The position numbers were made by a program, and so were the translations under genes. DNA of 64,000 nt from Massospora cicadina (taxonomy: Eukaryota > Entomophthoromycota > Entomophthoromycetes > Entomophthorales > Entomophthoraceae), in assembly GCA_022478985.1 (NCBI GenBank), contig JAKSZP010015881.1:1-64000 (forward strand), given 5' to 3'. The notes under the pieces were generated by a model. That model was not told the origin of the DNA. It searched no databases and saw only the letters and a list, made by a program, of their open reading frames with translations. Positions 1 through 10,680 of the stretch are shown here, one piece after another (position 1 is the first letter of the stretch; each line of letters begins with the position of its first letter).

Positions 1-125
1 GGCAATAGTGAAGCTGTTAGTCTGAGTAGCTCGAGAGTAGTGCTGGCACAGCCTATAGGCTACAGTGTGAGAAAATCATCTGATAAACTTTATATACTGT
101 AGCGAAGCATGGGTATCTGAATGTT
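1..125 (+). repeat. Helitron 3'-end-like fragment
   Basis: Bases 1-70 match 22,858-22,930, sharing the word AGTAGTGCTGGCACAGCCT. At 101-117 lies GTAGCGAAGCATGGGTA, a decayed form of the hairpin that precedes the Helitron terminus CTAG at 21,972. I read it as the 3' end of a Helitron whose start lies before the window. The terminal CTAG is not recognisable here. Confidence 0.45.
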
Positions 126-239
126 AGGTTATTTATTTAAAAACCTTCCTAATTTGGTTCCCCTAATTAATAAAATACTTTTGGCAAGTAAATTAGAAGT
201 TGATTTAGTAGTTTGGAAGATATATCACATACTCATTTT

Positions 240-2870
240 ATTCAAGGCAAGGGGACCAGGGGACCCTTCTTTCTGACACAAAAATAAAAAGCAGGATAAA
301 AAAGGAGCAAAAATTGCTAAAAAACTTATTTAACCTCTAGCATGATAGACCAGGTTCCCCTATCCTAGCATAACTGAGGGGGAAGGGGGGCGAATTAGAT
401 GTTTGAGGGAACGTGCCAGGGCAGAGAAGAATGGAGTAGGCATATCACCTGAATGTGGCTGAAGGTTGAAGAGAGTATTATTGGTTTCATCAATAATATC
501 TGCTGTGTTCATTGCTTCAATATAATTGGATAGGTTATTCTCTACCCGCAGGAGCACACTTGGCAGACAGACAAAATCCGTTTTTTCTTCTGAGGATTTA
601 CCACTGTTAAAGCCACACACTTGAGCGGCTTGCATGGTTGATTCAATCGCCTTGTGGCCCATCACAATTATTTCCTGTTTTGCGGTGAAAGGAAATACTT
701 CAGGGAATTTTGGCCCAGGGAAACTATTTTAAAGGGGCCAAAATACATCTGACATTGCCTTGCAACAGGGTGTTGTTAGGGGCAGCTGCAACTTCAGTTG
801 CCATTTTGAATAGAGGATATACTGGGGACAGCCCTTTTTAGGGCTAAAATTGATGACAAGGAGGTGATTCAGAGGAAGGATTTATAAAATCCTCCCATTC
901 AATTTAGGATTGGTCTCATGTGGGCAATCATCCTTGTTAACCCAATCAAGGACATCAAAGGGATTTAAATCAGGCCTGATTGGCCCAGCAACAGAAGTTG
1001 ATTGGGTGGGAGGGGCAGTAAGATCGGAAATTTTAGTAAATTCAGCTTTCAGTGCCAATTGAGCCAAAACATTCAGTTTTGGCTTATGGGATGTTGACTT
1101 TTGATTGGCTGATTTTAAATCAGCTATACCTGCTGGCTTTGAGGGAGGGGGAGGGAGAATTGCCCCCATGCAAAAATTTCAGCTGGAGCAGCTAAAACAC
1201 TGGCTGCAGCTGAGGAGGTGGGGGCCAATCCCTCAACCTCCGTAAGGGCAGGGCACTTCCAGTTTAAGTGGTCCAACCCAAAACAGGAAGGGCACACTGT
1301 CCATCCACCTTCAACGCAGGCCCAAAATTGATGGTTGGATGCAATTTTTAAATAAGTATGGGGTGGAATCACCTGAGTGATCCCACGGGTGGAAGGGCAA
1401 AGTGTCATAAAAGCATGCGGCCCAGCAAGGTGTTTGGCCCCATTTGGGACCACAAACTGGAGGACAGGGTCAGAGCAAAAAAACGGCCAGCCCATCCACC
1501 AGCGCTGGGTAAGGGCAAAATATGCCCAGGGTGGTCCTAGTGGGGTGCTGAGTGCCCAGCCCCTGACGTCAGGTCAAGCGTTAAAATGAACTATTTTCCA
1601 AATAAAGGCGGATGGTTCAGTTCAGTTAGTCAAGGAATGGGGATTTGAAACCCATTCCATCTACAAAATAACGCACTTGGGTCAAATCCAACTTCATTTG
1701 ATCACTTGAGTGAAGTCAGTTTCAGCCTATTCCACTAACTCAGATGGCAGTATTGCCCTATTTGTGAGTCGCTTCTTGGGCCCACTGCAGCATAACCCCA
1801 ATTTCCCCATCCAAGCTTAAATATGTTTTCCCCAACCAACATTCCTTGTTGGTTGACTTCCCAAATAAACTTTTTCCCCATTTACACTATCTAAATTTTA
1901 TGATATTCTGAATGCTCCTGTGCGTGAACCTCTTTGTGGAGGTCTCACTCTCCATTATCCTTGCCATTGCAAGGACTTGCAGCTCTCCCCTCATGCACCA
2001 TTTGTTCAACCAGGTTCCCTCCAACCTGAGTTACTTAGCCCCTTTCTATATGTGCACTGTGTCGCCTTTACTTGGGTTTTATTTATAAAATTTGCAATTT
2101 TATGACTAAGTGGTTATTGCTCCAGCACCTTCTGCTGGGCTCTAATCAAATGGGCACTAACGGCTAGTTCCTGGGCATTGGCCTGGTGCACCGTGCACTG
2201 CCACGCTGGGAACAGGAGAGATATAGACACTCTCCTTACAAGTTCCTTGTGCAAAATTGCAGGGGGAAGATGGGTCAGCAAACCTGCAAATTGCACCACC
2301 AGAGTGGTGTCCACAGGTAACTGAGTTCGTGTGGTTGGGAGCGGTGTATTTTTAAATGGTAAGGGAATTGTTGCTGCTGTTGCAGCATTGGCTTCACTGG
2401 TGAAGCCCAAATCAAAGTACCCCTTGTATGGGCAAAAATTGATGAAGCTCGCGGGCTTCATCACTGCCAAAACTTCATCAATAATTTTTATATCATTATA
2501 GGAAATGAAGCTCCATACTTGACCTGAAGGCCAAAGTGCATGTTGCTCTGTGGGAGCACAAGGGGGCTTCATGGCACCACCTGGGAATGTGTGAGGTGGG
2601 TTGTGAGGTCTTTTGGCAGATTAAACCACCCAACGGAATTGGTAGGGCCAGACCCTACCTGAGAGCATTTGTTTGCTGGGTGAAACATGCTTGGCAGTTC
2701 TGGCCCGCTTCCCCAGATAGGAACAGCAGCTGGCGCCAAAGCAGGCAACTTGGATGTTGGCTGCTGGCAACTTGACATTTGAAATAGATTTAGATTTTTT
2801 ATCAATGATTTCAACTGATTCAACTGATTCAAAATTTGAAAATTCAAAAGTGAGCAGCACGAGAGAGAAA
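240..2870 (-). mobile_element. ORF1-only LINE-like element, copy 1
   Basis: A minus-strand element with a decayed ORF1-like gene and no endonuclease or reverse transcriptase. Its downstream end at 240-275 (minus strand GGTCCCCTGGTCC followed by CCTTGAATAAAA) resembles the 3' tails of the LINEs in the window. Two more copies lie at 24,838-26,650 and at 37,171-37,250 plus 42,549-44,260. All three keep the same gene order and lack ORF2, which suggests a non-autonomous derivative rather than chance truncation. Both ends are approximate, as I found no target duplication. Confidence 0.5.
360..2860 (-). pseudogene. LINE ORF1-like protein relic (CCHC)
   Basis: Read on the minus strand. An N-terminal part (about 2,860-2,570) is followed by a nucleic-acid-binding region around 2,570-2,114 containing GYFDLGFTSEANAATAA, the counterpart of GWLDLGFESKIAADEAA in LINE-A ORF1. 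A CX2CX4HX4C knuckle (C-P-S-C-F-G-L-D-H-L-N-W-K-C) sits at 1,253-1,294. Then come a Pro/Ala-rich linker (1,169-882) and a C-terminal part (665-360) with a PTPFFSAL-type motif that recurs in the other two copies but that I do not see in LINE-A. Frameshifts separate the parts. LINE ORF1 proteins coat element RNA; that role is inferred from the family. Confidence 0.55.
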
Positions 2871-2884
2871 ATTATGTCACATAC

Positions 2885-3162
2885 TCAATGATTTTAATTA
2901 TAAAGAGATGTTTTGGGTAGCAGTTTGGTGTTATTTAATTGATCCAATAGGTTTATTTTGTTTGGCCAAGTGGTTGATGGCTTTTGTTTGAATAGATAGG
3001 ACAGTTTAGTTTTGAGAGGTGATTAGTTATTGGTTGATTTTATAAGTTCAGTTAGGTTTAGCTGAGTGGTTTTGTTTATCTATAATATAAAATCTAATTA
3101 ATAAATTTGAATATCTGAAATTCTATAGACACCATAGCGAAGCACAAGTAAATCAGCTAGTC
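2885..3162 (+). repeat. Helitron 3' segment (plus)
   Basis: Parallels 21,700-21,975 in the same orientation, including the degenerate GTTTTAGCTGAGTGGTT-type internal repeats. It ends with a hairpin region (CATAGCGAAGCAC), then CAGCTAG at the element end, followed by T. Helitrons end in CTRR before a T. The 5' part is missing. Confidence 0.6.
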
Positions 3163-3351
3163 TACTTTATAAAACACATTTGCTAATGACTGATGTACTT
3201 TCTGACTGACATCTGAAATCTTCAAGTCTGATAAGCTTAATCAATTTAGGTGAGTGTATGAGAATTGCCGATTATTATCAAATCTGAAAAAATCGAGTCT
3301 GATAGGTTAATATAAATAGTCAAGTGGGTTAACTTGGCAAATACTATCAAA

Positions 3352-3958
3352 CTAGCAGAGTTACCCATGCTTCGCTACAGTGTCTATAGAATTTCAGGTG
3401 ATTTGAATTGATTAATTTAATTTTTATATATAGTTAAGTAATAACTACTCAGCCAAATTTAATTGCTCAATTGAAGCAACCAAAACCATTAACCACTAAG
3501 CTAAAACTAACTGAACTTATCAAATCAACCAATAACTAATCACCCCAAAAGCTAAACTGTATCCTAACAATTCAACCAAAAACCATCAACCCACTCGGCC
3601 AAATAAAATAAACCTATCAAATCAATTAGATTCTAAATTATTTTAGTTTTCATATTCGCAAATAGATATCAATAAGTTCAGAAACCATTAAACCAATTAA
3701 AAAATCCAACCTCCAACCACTTAGCTAAAAATTAATTAGCCTGCCAAATTGACTAAACCATCAATCACTTACCTGAAACTATTGAGCCTACCAAATCAAC
3801 CAAAAAATAAACTACTACTCAGCAAAAACCAATTGCAGAACTTACAACAGCCAAAAACTACCAACCCTTATCAAAAACCTATGAAAAAATGAATTAAATG
3901 CATATGAAAATACCCAGCCAAATTGCTATATAAATATATTAGAAATATATGTTCTAGA
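3352..3958 (-). repeat. Helitron 3' segment (minus), left of LINE-A copy 1
   Basis: The reverse complement of 21,37x-21,975, starting with the terminal CTAG (3,352-3,355) and the hairpin CCATGCTTCGCTACAG. The match continues after LINE-A copy 1 at 9,232-9,293, so the LINE landed inside this Helitron. It faces the plus-strand Helitron end at 3,162 across a 189-bp spacer. Confidence 0.65.
3943..3958. repeat. Target duplication of LINE-A copy 1 (left)
   Basis: AAATATATGTTCTAGA, repeated exactly at 9,232-9,247. A 16-bp duplication is typical of LINE insertion and fixes both ends of the element. Confidence 0.85.
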
Positions 3959-4052
3959 ACTTTTTCTTTCTCGTTGCAAACATTTTTGCAACCTATTCAA
4001 TTCAAGACTAAATCTAGTTTGATAATCTCACAGAGGAGATTAGTCTGCACCC

Positions 4053-5464
4053 ATGTCTGGGAGCAGTTGGGCAAGCAAGTCAAAGGAGCAGGTGGAAGGC
4101 CCGTGGCCTCTAACATTTGAAAACGCCCTGGAGAATCTGGCGGAATAGAAAAAAATCTCAAAAACTGGTGGTCACAATTTCCCCAGAGATACTCGCGTGG
4201 CAAGCACGATGCAACCAGTACATCAATATGCCACACTCTCAGCCACTTTCGTCGGTGGAATTTGGAGTCCATGTGTATCTGGACATCCAAAAAATGGCCT
4301 TATGGGAAAACTTTTGTGAAGATGTACACAAAATTTTCCTGACCGCGGTGTACTTTGCACCTCACTCCATGTCACATGGTTGGCTGGACCTAGGTTTCAA
4401 AAGCAAAATAGCAGCAGATGAGGCTGCAGTGGTGCGCATAGTGGTCAACCTCCCCAAAGGGCAATGGGTCATCAAAACCAAATGTACCAGATGGACAAAA
4501 TCAAACCAAATTTTCCTCACTTTTAATTTTTTGCCTACTATGGTGAAACATGACATTTTGGAGCAACACCTGAAAGATGGTCTTGCCATATATGGCAAAA
4601 TACAATCTTTCAAAATGCAACGTTTCATGCTGATGCCACACCTGTGCACTGGCAAAGCCATCGCAGTTCTGACCCCAACTGAGGAGATCACAAAAGGACC
4701 TAACCCAGATCCCGCACTCCACCTTTATTGACATCACAGGGCATACCACCCACCCATTCTGGGCAACCGTGGACAGCGCGCCCCCCATTTGCATCCACTG
4801 TGATGTGTTCGGCCATAAGGTGCATGCATGCCCCATCAATGAGGGCATCACATTCCAAGAGCACCCCTCGGTGGCCATGGCCAGCGGAGAGGTGCACTAT
4901 GAACCAACCGCAAGCACCAAGGAGGCTTTCCGATGGGAGCACAAGGCTGCTACCTATTGGTGAAGCCCATCTCCCCACAGGAGTGGAAGAAGGCCAAGCA
5001 GGCCCATAGGGCTGCGGCCAAGGAAGCAGCTAAGGCTACCACCACCATCCCACACTCACAACGCCAGGAGGACTTGGAGACCTTCACGGCGGAAGTGACT
5101 CAGGAATCCATTACCCAATCAGATTGGGAGGCCCATGCCAAGTGGGCCACTCAATCTGAGGATCTGATGGGAGATTTGATCTCACCCAATCGCTGCTCCC
5201 AAGCTCCGGTCAAAACTGACTTGGGACCTATCCTAACTGAAAAAAAAATTTTGCCCTGCTTGACAGTGCACTGAACTTATCCGCACTGCAAAAAATTTGT
5301 CCGACGTTGGGAAAACAAAAATCAAAGGCCAAAGCCAACATGACTCTTTCCGCAAAAATTAACAAAACCCTGATAGTGTTGCTGCTAACACCCGCACTGC
5401 TGTGAAAGCCTGTGGGGACCTTGAAGAGGCTGGTGGGCCTGGGGGCCTACCCCCTCACACCTAA
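4053..5464 (+). pseudogene. LINE-A copy 1 ORF1 (CCHC RNA-binding protein), broken
   Basis: The start is the first ATG, inside CCCATGTCTGGGAGCAG, present in all three LINE-A copies. The best block is 4,117-4,731 with the GWLDLGFKSKIAADEAA core. A CX2CX4HX4C knuckle (C-I-H-C-D-V-F-G-H-K-V-H-A-C) spans 4,790-4,831. An Ala/Lys-rich, probably helical stretch (about 4,980-5,100) follows. At least three frame changes occur, near 4,140, 4,700 and 4,930. The conserved stop is the TAA at 5,462-5,464, six bases before the ORF2 ATG. By family, ORF1 binds element RNA in the ribonucleoprotein. Confidence 0.8.
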
Positions 5465-5470
5465 GGTGCG

Positions 5471-8400
5471 ATGGGGGAAACCTTCACTCTAGGGACGCTG
5501 AATATCGCCAGACTCAAGGCCTCCCCATCCTGGGCTAGGAAACTGAGTTTTTTACAACACAATTTACCTGTGGATATCCTGGCCATCCAGGAGTCCCACT
5601 GTCCATGAGGTTCTGATGAAGCTTGGAAAACAATGCTCCTCCCATCCCTATCCTTTTGGTCGAAGCACTGTGGGGTGCTAATTCAGAAGAATAATTTTTT
5701 CAAATTCACATCCTCAGAAACATTCCTAAATGGCCAAGTGCTCGTTGTCACCTTCTCGTGGGCTGACATTGCACACACAATCATCAACATCTACGCCCCA
5801 AACGGTGCACATGAGCGTCAGGAATTTTTCTCATTGGTCAAATCCCTCCTGCTACCCCCCAATTCTTTCCTAGTTGGTGACATGAACTGTTGGCTAACCT
5901 CACCAACGGACTGGTGGCTGCCCTCACCCCACGCCCCACAGGGTCATGTAGAACTACACTTTCTAAAAGCCACCCTTGGGTTAATGGATGCGCTGCCACG
6001 ACATGCCCCACTGCTTGAAAACATGATGCATCCCCACATCCACAACGGCCAATTAAGGTCCATGACCTGCATTGACCTTATTCTAACACCGGCGAAATTC
6101 CAACCCCACATCTCCCACTTCAAAACAATGAAAATGGAATTCTCCGACCACCGACAGGTCTTGATAACATACCACTTACCCATCACAGTTGCAAAGGCCC
6201 CACATTGGTGCAAAATCCGCCCCCCCGAGCTCGCATTGCCAGGATTTTCCATGTGGGTGGAAGAGGCAACTTTAGTGAAATCGTTTGTTGCACCATTTTG
6301 TGTGGACCCCATTTCCACATGGGCAACTTTCAAAGAGGACACCCTCCGCCACTATCGGCATTTCTCCTCCAGATGCTCATGAGCCACATTGGTGGTTATC
6401 TCATGCACGCTGGCAGAATTGGCCCACTTGGAGTCCAACATTCCAGCCACAGGATTTAGCCCTGCATGGGGCCAGAAGTGGGTGGAGGCAGCCACCCACC
6501 TCAATGCACTTGAAAGGCAACACAAACATTGGGTTTGTGTCCAATACAGGGCCACACGCATCACTAAAGGTGACAAGTGCACTGCATACTTCTTAAAAAA
6601 AATCTTTGCACCATGCCAGAGCATGGCCTGCACACAGGTGCGAAGATTGGATAATTCCATTGCGGACACACTGGCCAAAGTGGCAATAAAAACGCAAAAA
6701 TATTACTCTGAGTTATATTGAGCTGAACCAATTCAGCTGGCCAAAATGGCGGAATTTCTTGACTGAGCTCATATCCACACCATTTTCTGATACCCAGAAA
6801 TAATGAATTTAGTTACTCCAAATGAATTATGGACAGCCATTCGCGGTGCGCCAAACCGAAAATGCCCAGGTCCAGATGGCATTCCATATGAGTTCTACAA
6901 AAAATATTTCAAATATATATCCCCATTGCTGTTAGCCTCACTCAACCAAAACCTGTTGGAAATGCGCCTCCTACCAGGAGGACATGAGGCCTTTACTGTC
7001 ACACTCTTCAAGAAAGGGGATAAGCTTGACTTAGCCAACTGGCACCCCATTTCTCTAACAAACACAGACACCAAAATTTTAACAAAAATCATGGCTAATC
7101 GTTTAGGGACTGTAGCATCTGCCACCATCTCCCCAGAAAAAATTGGTTTCATTCCCAGAAGGTCGATTTGGGATAACGTGCACTCTGTGGCTAATGTATG
7201 TCAGTCCACAGCCTCTGGGGCACTTGTATTCTTGGACCAACAAAAGGCCTATGATAGAGTAAACTGGGAATACCTTAGGGCCTGCCTCCATCAATTCCAC
7301 CTACCCCCCGCTTCATAAACTGGGTGATGCTGCTCACAGAATCTGCGACAATGGCAGTGCGTGGCCCAGGCTTCCTAACGGAAGTAGTCCGCCAAAAGGG
7401 GCCTGCGACAAGGGGACCCCCTCAGCCTACTCTTATACAACTTCAGCCTTGACCCACTACTGTGAAATGTGAATGCCCACCTCACTGGAGTCCATGTGCC
7501 AGGCCAAACCCCAGTCAATATGATGGCATTTGCAGATGATTGCGTGGTGGGGGTGTCTAATAACAAAGATGCACGCGCGCTTGAAGCCCTCATCCAGGAA
7601 TATTCCCGGGTAAGCAACGCGGCACTGAATGCCTCCAAAACCGAAATCATCCTCCTTGGTCAGTTTCAGAACTGCTGGGCCCCAGCAAGTAGTTCCCAAC
7701 CCAGCCCATCTGCTCGCCCACGTCCACGCCTTACTAGCTCAATACACACCGCTCCACTGGTGCTCCCCTTCATGCCACATCCTACCATAGGACTGGTGCG
7801 CCATCTGGGCGTGTGGATGGAGGCAGGCGGATATGCGTCAGCAGTAATGGAGTGCCATATACTGGACAACGTGACGAAGCGATCGCCTCTCTCAGAGCCC
7901 ATCCTACTACCCTCACTGGCAGGGTTGTTCTTGCCAACTTATGCTCCTATCCAAAGTCTGGTTCGGAGCCCACGCCATCCCCTTCTCCCCAAGCTTCTTC
8001 AAATCCCTGTATGCTTTGCTACAAGGTTGGCTTTGGTCAGGCCGCCCTCCACCAGTACGGCTAGAGGTCATGTTTGGCCCTCATCATCAAGGTGGCATGG
8101 GCCTGCTTGACTTCAAAGCTCATGCTGCCAAGATCCTGGGCACCTGGATCGCGGCCATAACCGCTCCTACACTCCCATCCCAACACTGGTCCCGCGCGGC
8201 CTGCTCCAACTTCTCCTGAGCCTTGGGCCTCAACAATCCATCAAACCCCCACTCCCTGATGAAATACCTCGCATCACACACATCAGCCACAGGTCCTCAC
8301 GGGACTAAAACCCACTACAAACGAATCCTTCTCTCCATGTGAAGCGCAGAGTGGAGAATTTGTATTAGTGGACATACAACCCAAAGAGGCCGCCCCTCTC

Positions 8401-9094
8401 CTCAGTTCACACAAGAGGTACAGGGGCTACCCATCCATGATGGCGTGATCCCCATTCGACCCCAAGTCCTATCCAAGGTGGACTACCTGGACATGATGGA
8501 CATCCCTTATTCCACTGAGACCCAAAAGACTATCTGGAAATACGCACACCATCCTCTGTTGCAGCCTCAAGTCCGCTCCCATGTGTGGCGCTGCCTGAGG
8601 TGGGTGTATCATACAGCTGAGCGCTCTAACGCTTTACACTCATCCTGTATCGTGTGTGGCCAGTATGGACCGCTGTTTCACCGCCTGGAGAAGTGCCCCA
8701 CCTCTAAAGTGGTATGGCGCGAAGTCCAACGTCTGCTAGGCCAGGATCAAACGCATCCCTTCAGTCTGTCAAGAGATATGTTTGCTTCATCAATGGCCTC
8801 CCCCTTCTACCCTCCCTCTGTGCTCTGGTGGTTGCAATCGCCATGTAAACTATCCACACGATTGTCTTGGATGCCATCGCTGGCTCCATCCCCACCCTCC
8901 CAGAAGCTGTCCACAGATTCCAGTCTCATTTGGTGGACCACTTTCAAGCGTGGATGTTTGGATATCTCCCACCGCGTCGCTGACAGCTGGTCTCCTCCTG
9001 GTTCCCAGTCTGGTTCATCAAATCAGACCCCTTCCTCCACACGTGCTCAATAGTGGCTACGGCCCCTTCACACGTTCCCTCCCCCTCCCCATAA
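5471..9094 (+). pseudogene. LINE-A copy 1 ORF2 (APE endonuclease + reverse transcriptase), broken
   Basis: Starts MGETFTLGTLNIARLKAS, the usual APE endonuclease opening. A TGA at 5,606-5,608 replaces the CGA seen in copy 2. Endonuclease motifs GDMNCW and IDLILTP are visible at 5,633-6,382. The reverse transcriptase begins near 6,803 (GPDGIPYEFYKK, FLDQQKAYDRVNW) and is shifted by one base near 7,312. FADD lies near 7,530. A TGA at 8,217-8,219 and a one-base loss in a C run near 8,800 are shared with copy 2. The C-terminal motif C-I-V-C-G ... H-R-L-E-K-C follows. The final stop is 9,092-9,094. Confidence 0.85.
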
Positions 9095-9231
9095 GTGGCG
9101 TTCCCGCTGGCAACAAGAGATAGCATCGCTTCTCTGGGGTGCCTCCCCTGGTACTAAGTTTATCTTTCCTGAGTCATATTCAGAAGTGTCCGTCCCATGG
9201 TCGGCCTTCCCCACAATAAATTTAAAATTTA

Positions 9232-9247
9232 AAATATATGTTCTAGA
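9232..9247. repeat. Target duplication of LINE-A copy 1 (right)
   Basis: An exact copy of 3,943-3,958. Confidence 0.85.
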
Positions 9248-9293
9248 TATTAAATAGAACTTATATTTAACTTTATATGATTATCTGTATTTA
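9232..9293 (-). repeat. Helitron segment (minus), right of LINE-A copy 1
   Basis: Continues the minus-strand Helitron of 3,352-3,958: ACTTTATATGATTAT here parallels the reverse complement of 21,34x-21,395. It then changes abruptly to a plus-oriented Helitron segment. Confidence 0.5.
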
Positions 9294-9296
9294 TGT

Positions 9297-9590
9297 CTCA
9301 TATGTGTTCCTATACCATTCATCCAATTTAGATTAAACTTTGATGAGTTGTTGTGTGCATGCCCAAGAAGGTTTATGAATTTTAAAAATATTATTTTAAT
9401 GGTAAAATAAAAAGTTTTATATGTAACAAGTGAAAATCCTATATATAATTTGATGGTATTTTCTATATTGTTACAGCTTGCAGTTTGATATTCAGCCAAT
9501 TTGATATTTTAAATGGTTTTGTTAAGTGGTTAGTGGTCATTTGGGTATTTAACAAGTTTATCTAAATCAAAACTTTGAATCAAAGATCAA
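9297..9590 (+). repeat. Helitron 5'-type segment (plus)
   Basis: Starts TTCCTATACCATTCATCCAA and follows 20,590-20,880 closely in the same orientation, including GAGTTGTTGTGTGCATGCC and TTTTATATGTAACAAGTGAA. A more decayed copy lies at 24,115-24,540. The true 5' terminus is absent. Confidence 0.6.
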
Positions 9591-9599
9591 ATTAATTTT

Positions 9600-10680
9600 A
9601 AAAATACCTTCTGTAGCAGAATTAGCTCTTTTTTTCTCTCTCATATACATCTCTTCATAAATCAAAAAGTGAACTTAACAAGAATTGAGAGAGCAACCAA
9701 CTGCCAGTGTGCACTGCAAACATAGATCAGTGAACAATGGCTAACCACCCAAGTGTAGGGAAGTCAATCCGCCCATCTGTGCACAGCACATAGAAATGGA
9801 CGACTTGCCTGTGCCAATATCAATCAACAATAATAAAATGAAGGACGCTACAATGGATGTACCATCTAACAAACTTCCCACTGGCCTAAGCCCCCAGATG
9901 ATTAGAAACAGGGAAAGGCAATACAACACATGTATGTCAAGTAATGATTTGGCAACATGGATGTTGATGAAACATGTGAGCGCATTGATTGGTCATGGGG
10001 CCCTTGCAACTAGCATGGATAATGGGGTTGACTACCTAGGATTGGTGACTGACAACAGCCAGATGACAAAAGAAACCTTCTGGGAGTGAGGCCTGATGCT
10101 GAGAACAGCGGTGTCAGGAATATTCCCCATTGAACCTCAATCAGTAGAGGGGATTAGGGCCTCACAGGGTGAGAAAATTTTTGTGGAAAAAACAAAAAAA
10201 ACTTGGACAAAGCGTTGGTAGGTTTTGAAACTGAATCAGATTCAATTGATGAAAATCAGCAGCTCAAAACCAACTGAGCAAAGCTATAAAAGTTTTCTAC
10301 TAACATGGAAAAACTTACTCCTTCCACTCAGGGTATTTGAGTGAAGAAGAAGTCAGGCTCCAATTCCAAAAAGGCCCATCTGGGGGGCAAACGGTCCCCA
10401 ACCAAAATTGATTCAGCGACATGAGAAAATCATTGGGTGAGATGCCTGATAAACCATTAGGCGCAATCCCTGACAAAGTCATGTCAACAGGGGCTCAAGC
10501 TCAACAATAGATTGACAGCTGATCCTGAATAGCCAATCACCAACCTAATATGATCCATCGGAGACCAACCCCAATGGGGTGAAACTATATTGGGGACCAA
10601 ATCTGAGGGATTGGACACCCAAGAAGGTTTAGCTAAAAAACTAAAAGTATTACTGAAAAGGGTCTGAAACCCTGACAGCA
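9600..10680 (+). other. 5' half of an unidentified element
   Basis: A pyrimidine-rich block (CTCTTTTTTTCTCTCTCA, 9,627-9,644) resembles the start of LINE-A and may mark a 5' end. An open stretch of 97 codons at 9,796-10,089 has no family I recognise; it is followed in the same direction by stop-rich sequence that leads into the W-repeat relic. No repeat-family match was seen for this stretch. Confidence 0.3.

Larger units (their letters stand above)
3959..9231 (+). mobile_element. LINE-A copy 1, full length (5.27 kb)
   Basis: A non-LTR retrotransposon, flanked by a 16-bp target duplication. The 5' end has the TTTCTTTCTCGTTGCAA block shared with the copies at 37,25x and 61,76x. The order is a 5' UTR of about 95 bp, ORF1 with a CCHC knuckle, ORF2 with APE endonuclease, reverse transcriptase and a C-terminal Cys/His motif, and a short 3' UTR ending GTCCGTCCCATGGTC, then CCTTCCCC and AATAAATTTAA. 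There is no long poly(A) tail. Both ORFs are broken, so this copy is inactive in cis. Confidence 0.9.

Noticed and set aside
4362..4691. Minus-strand open frame of 109 codons, and similar ones at 37,662-38,021, 39,245-39,646 and 40,969-41,376
   Set aside because: They are antisense shadows of LINE-A ORF1 and ORF2. They recur only because the sense strand is conserved.
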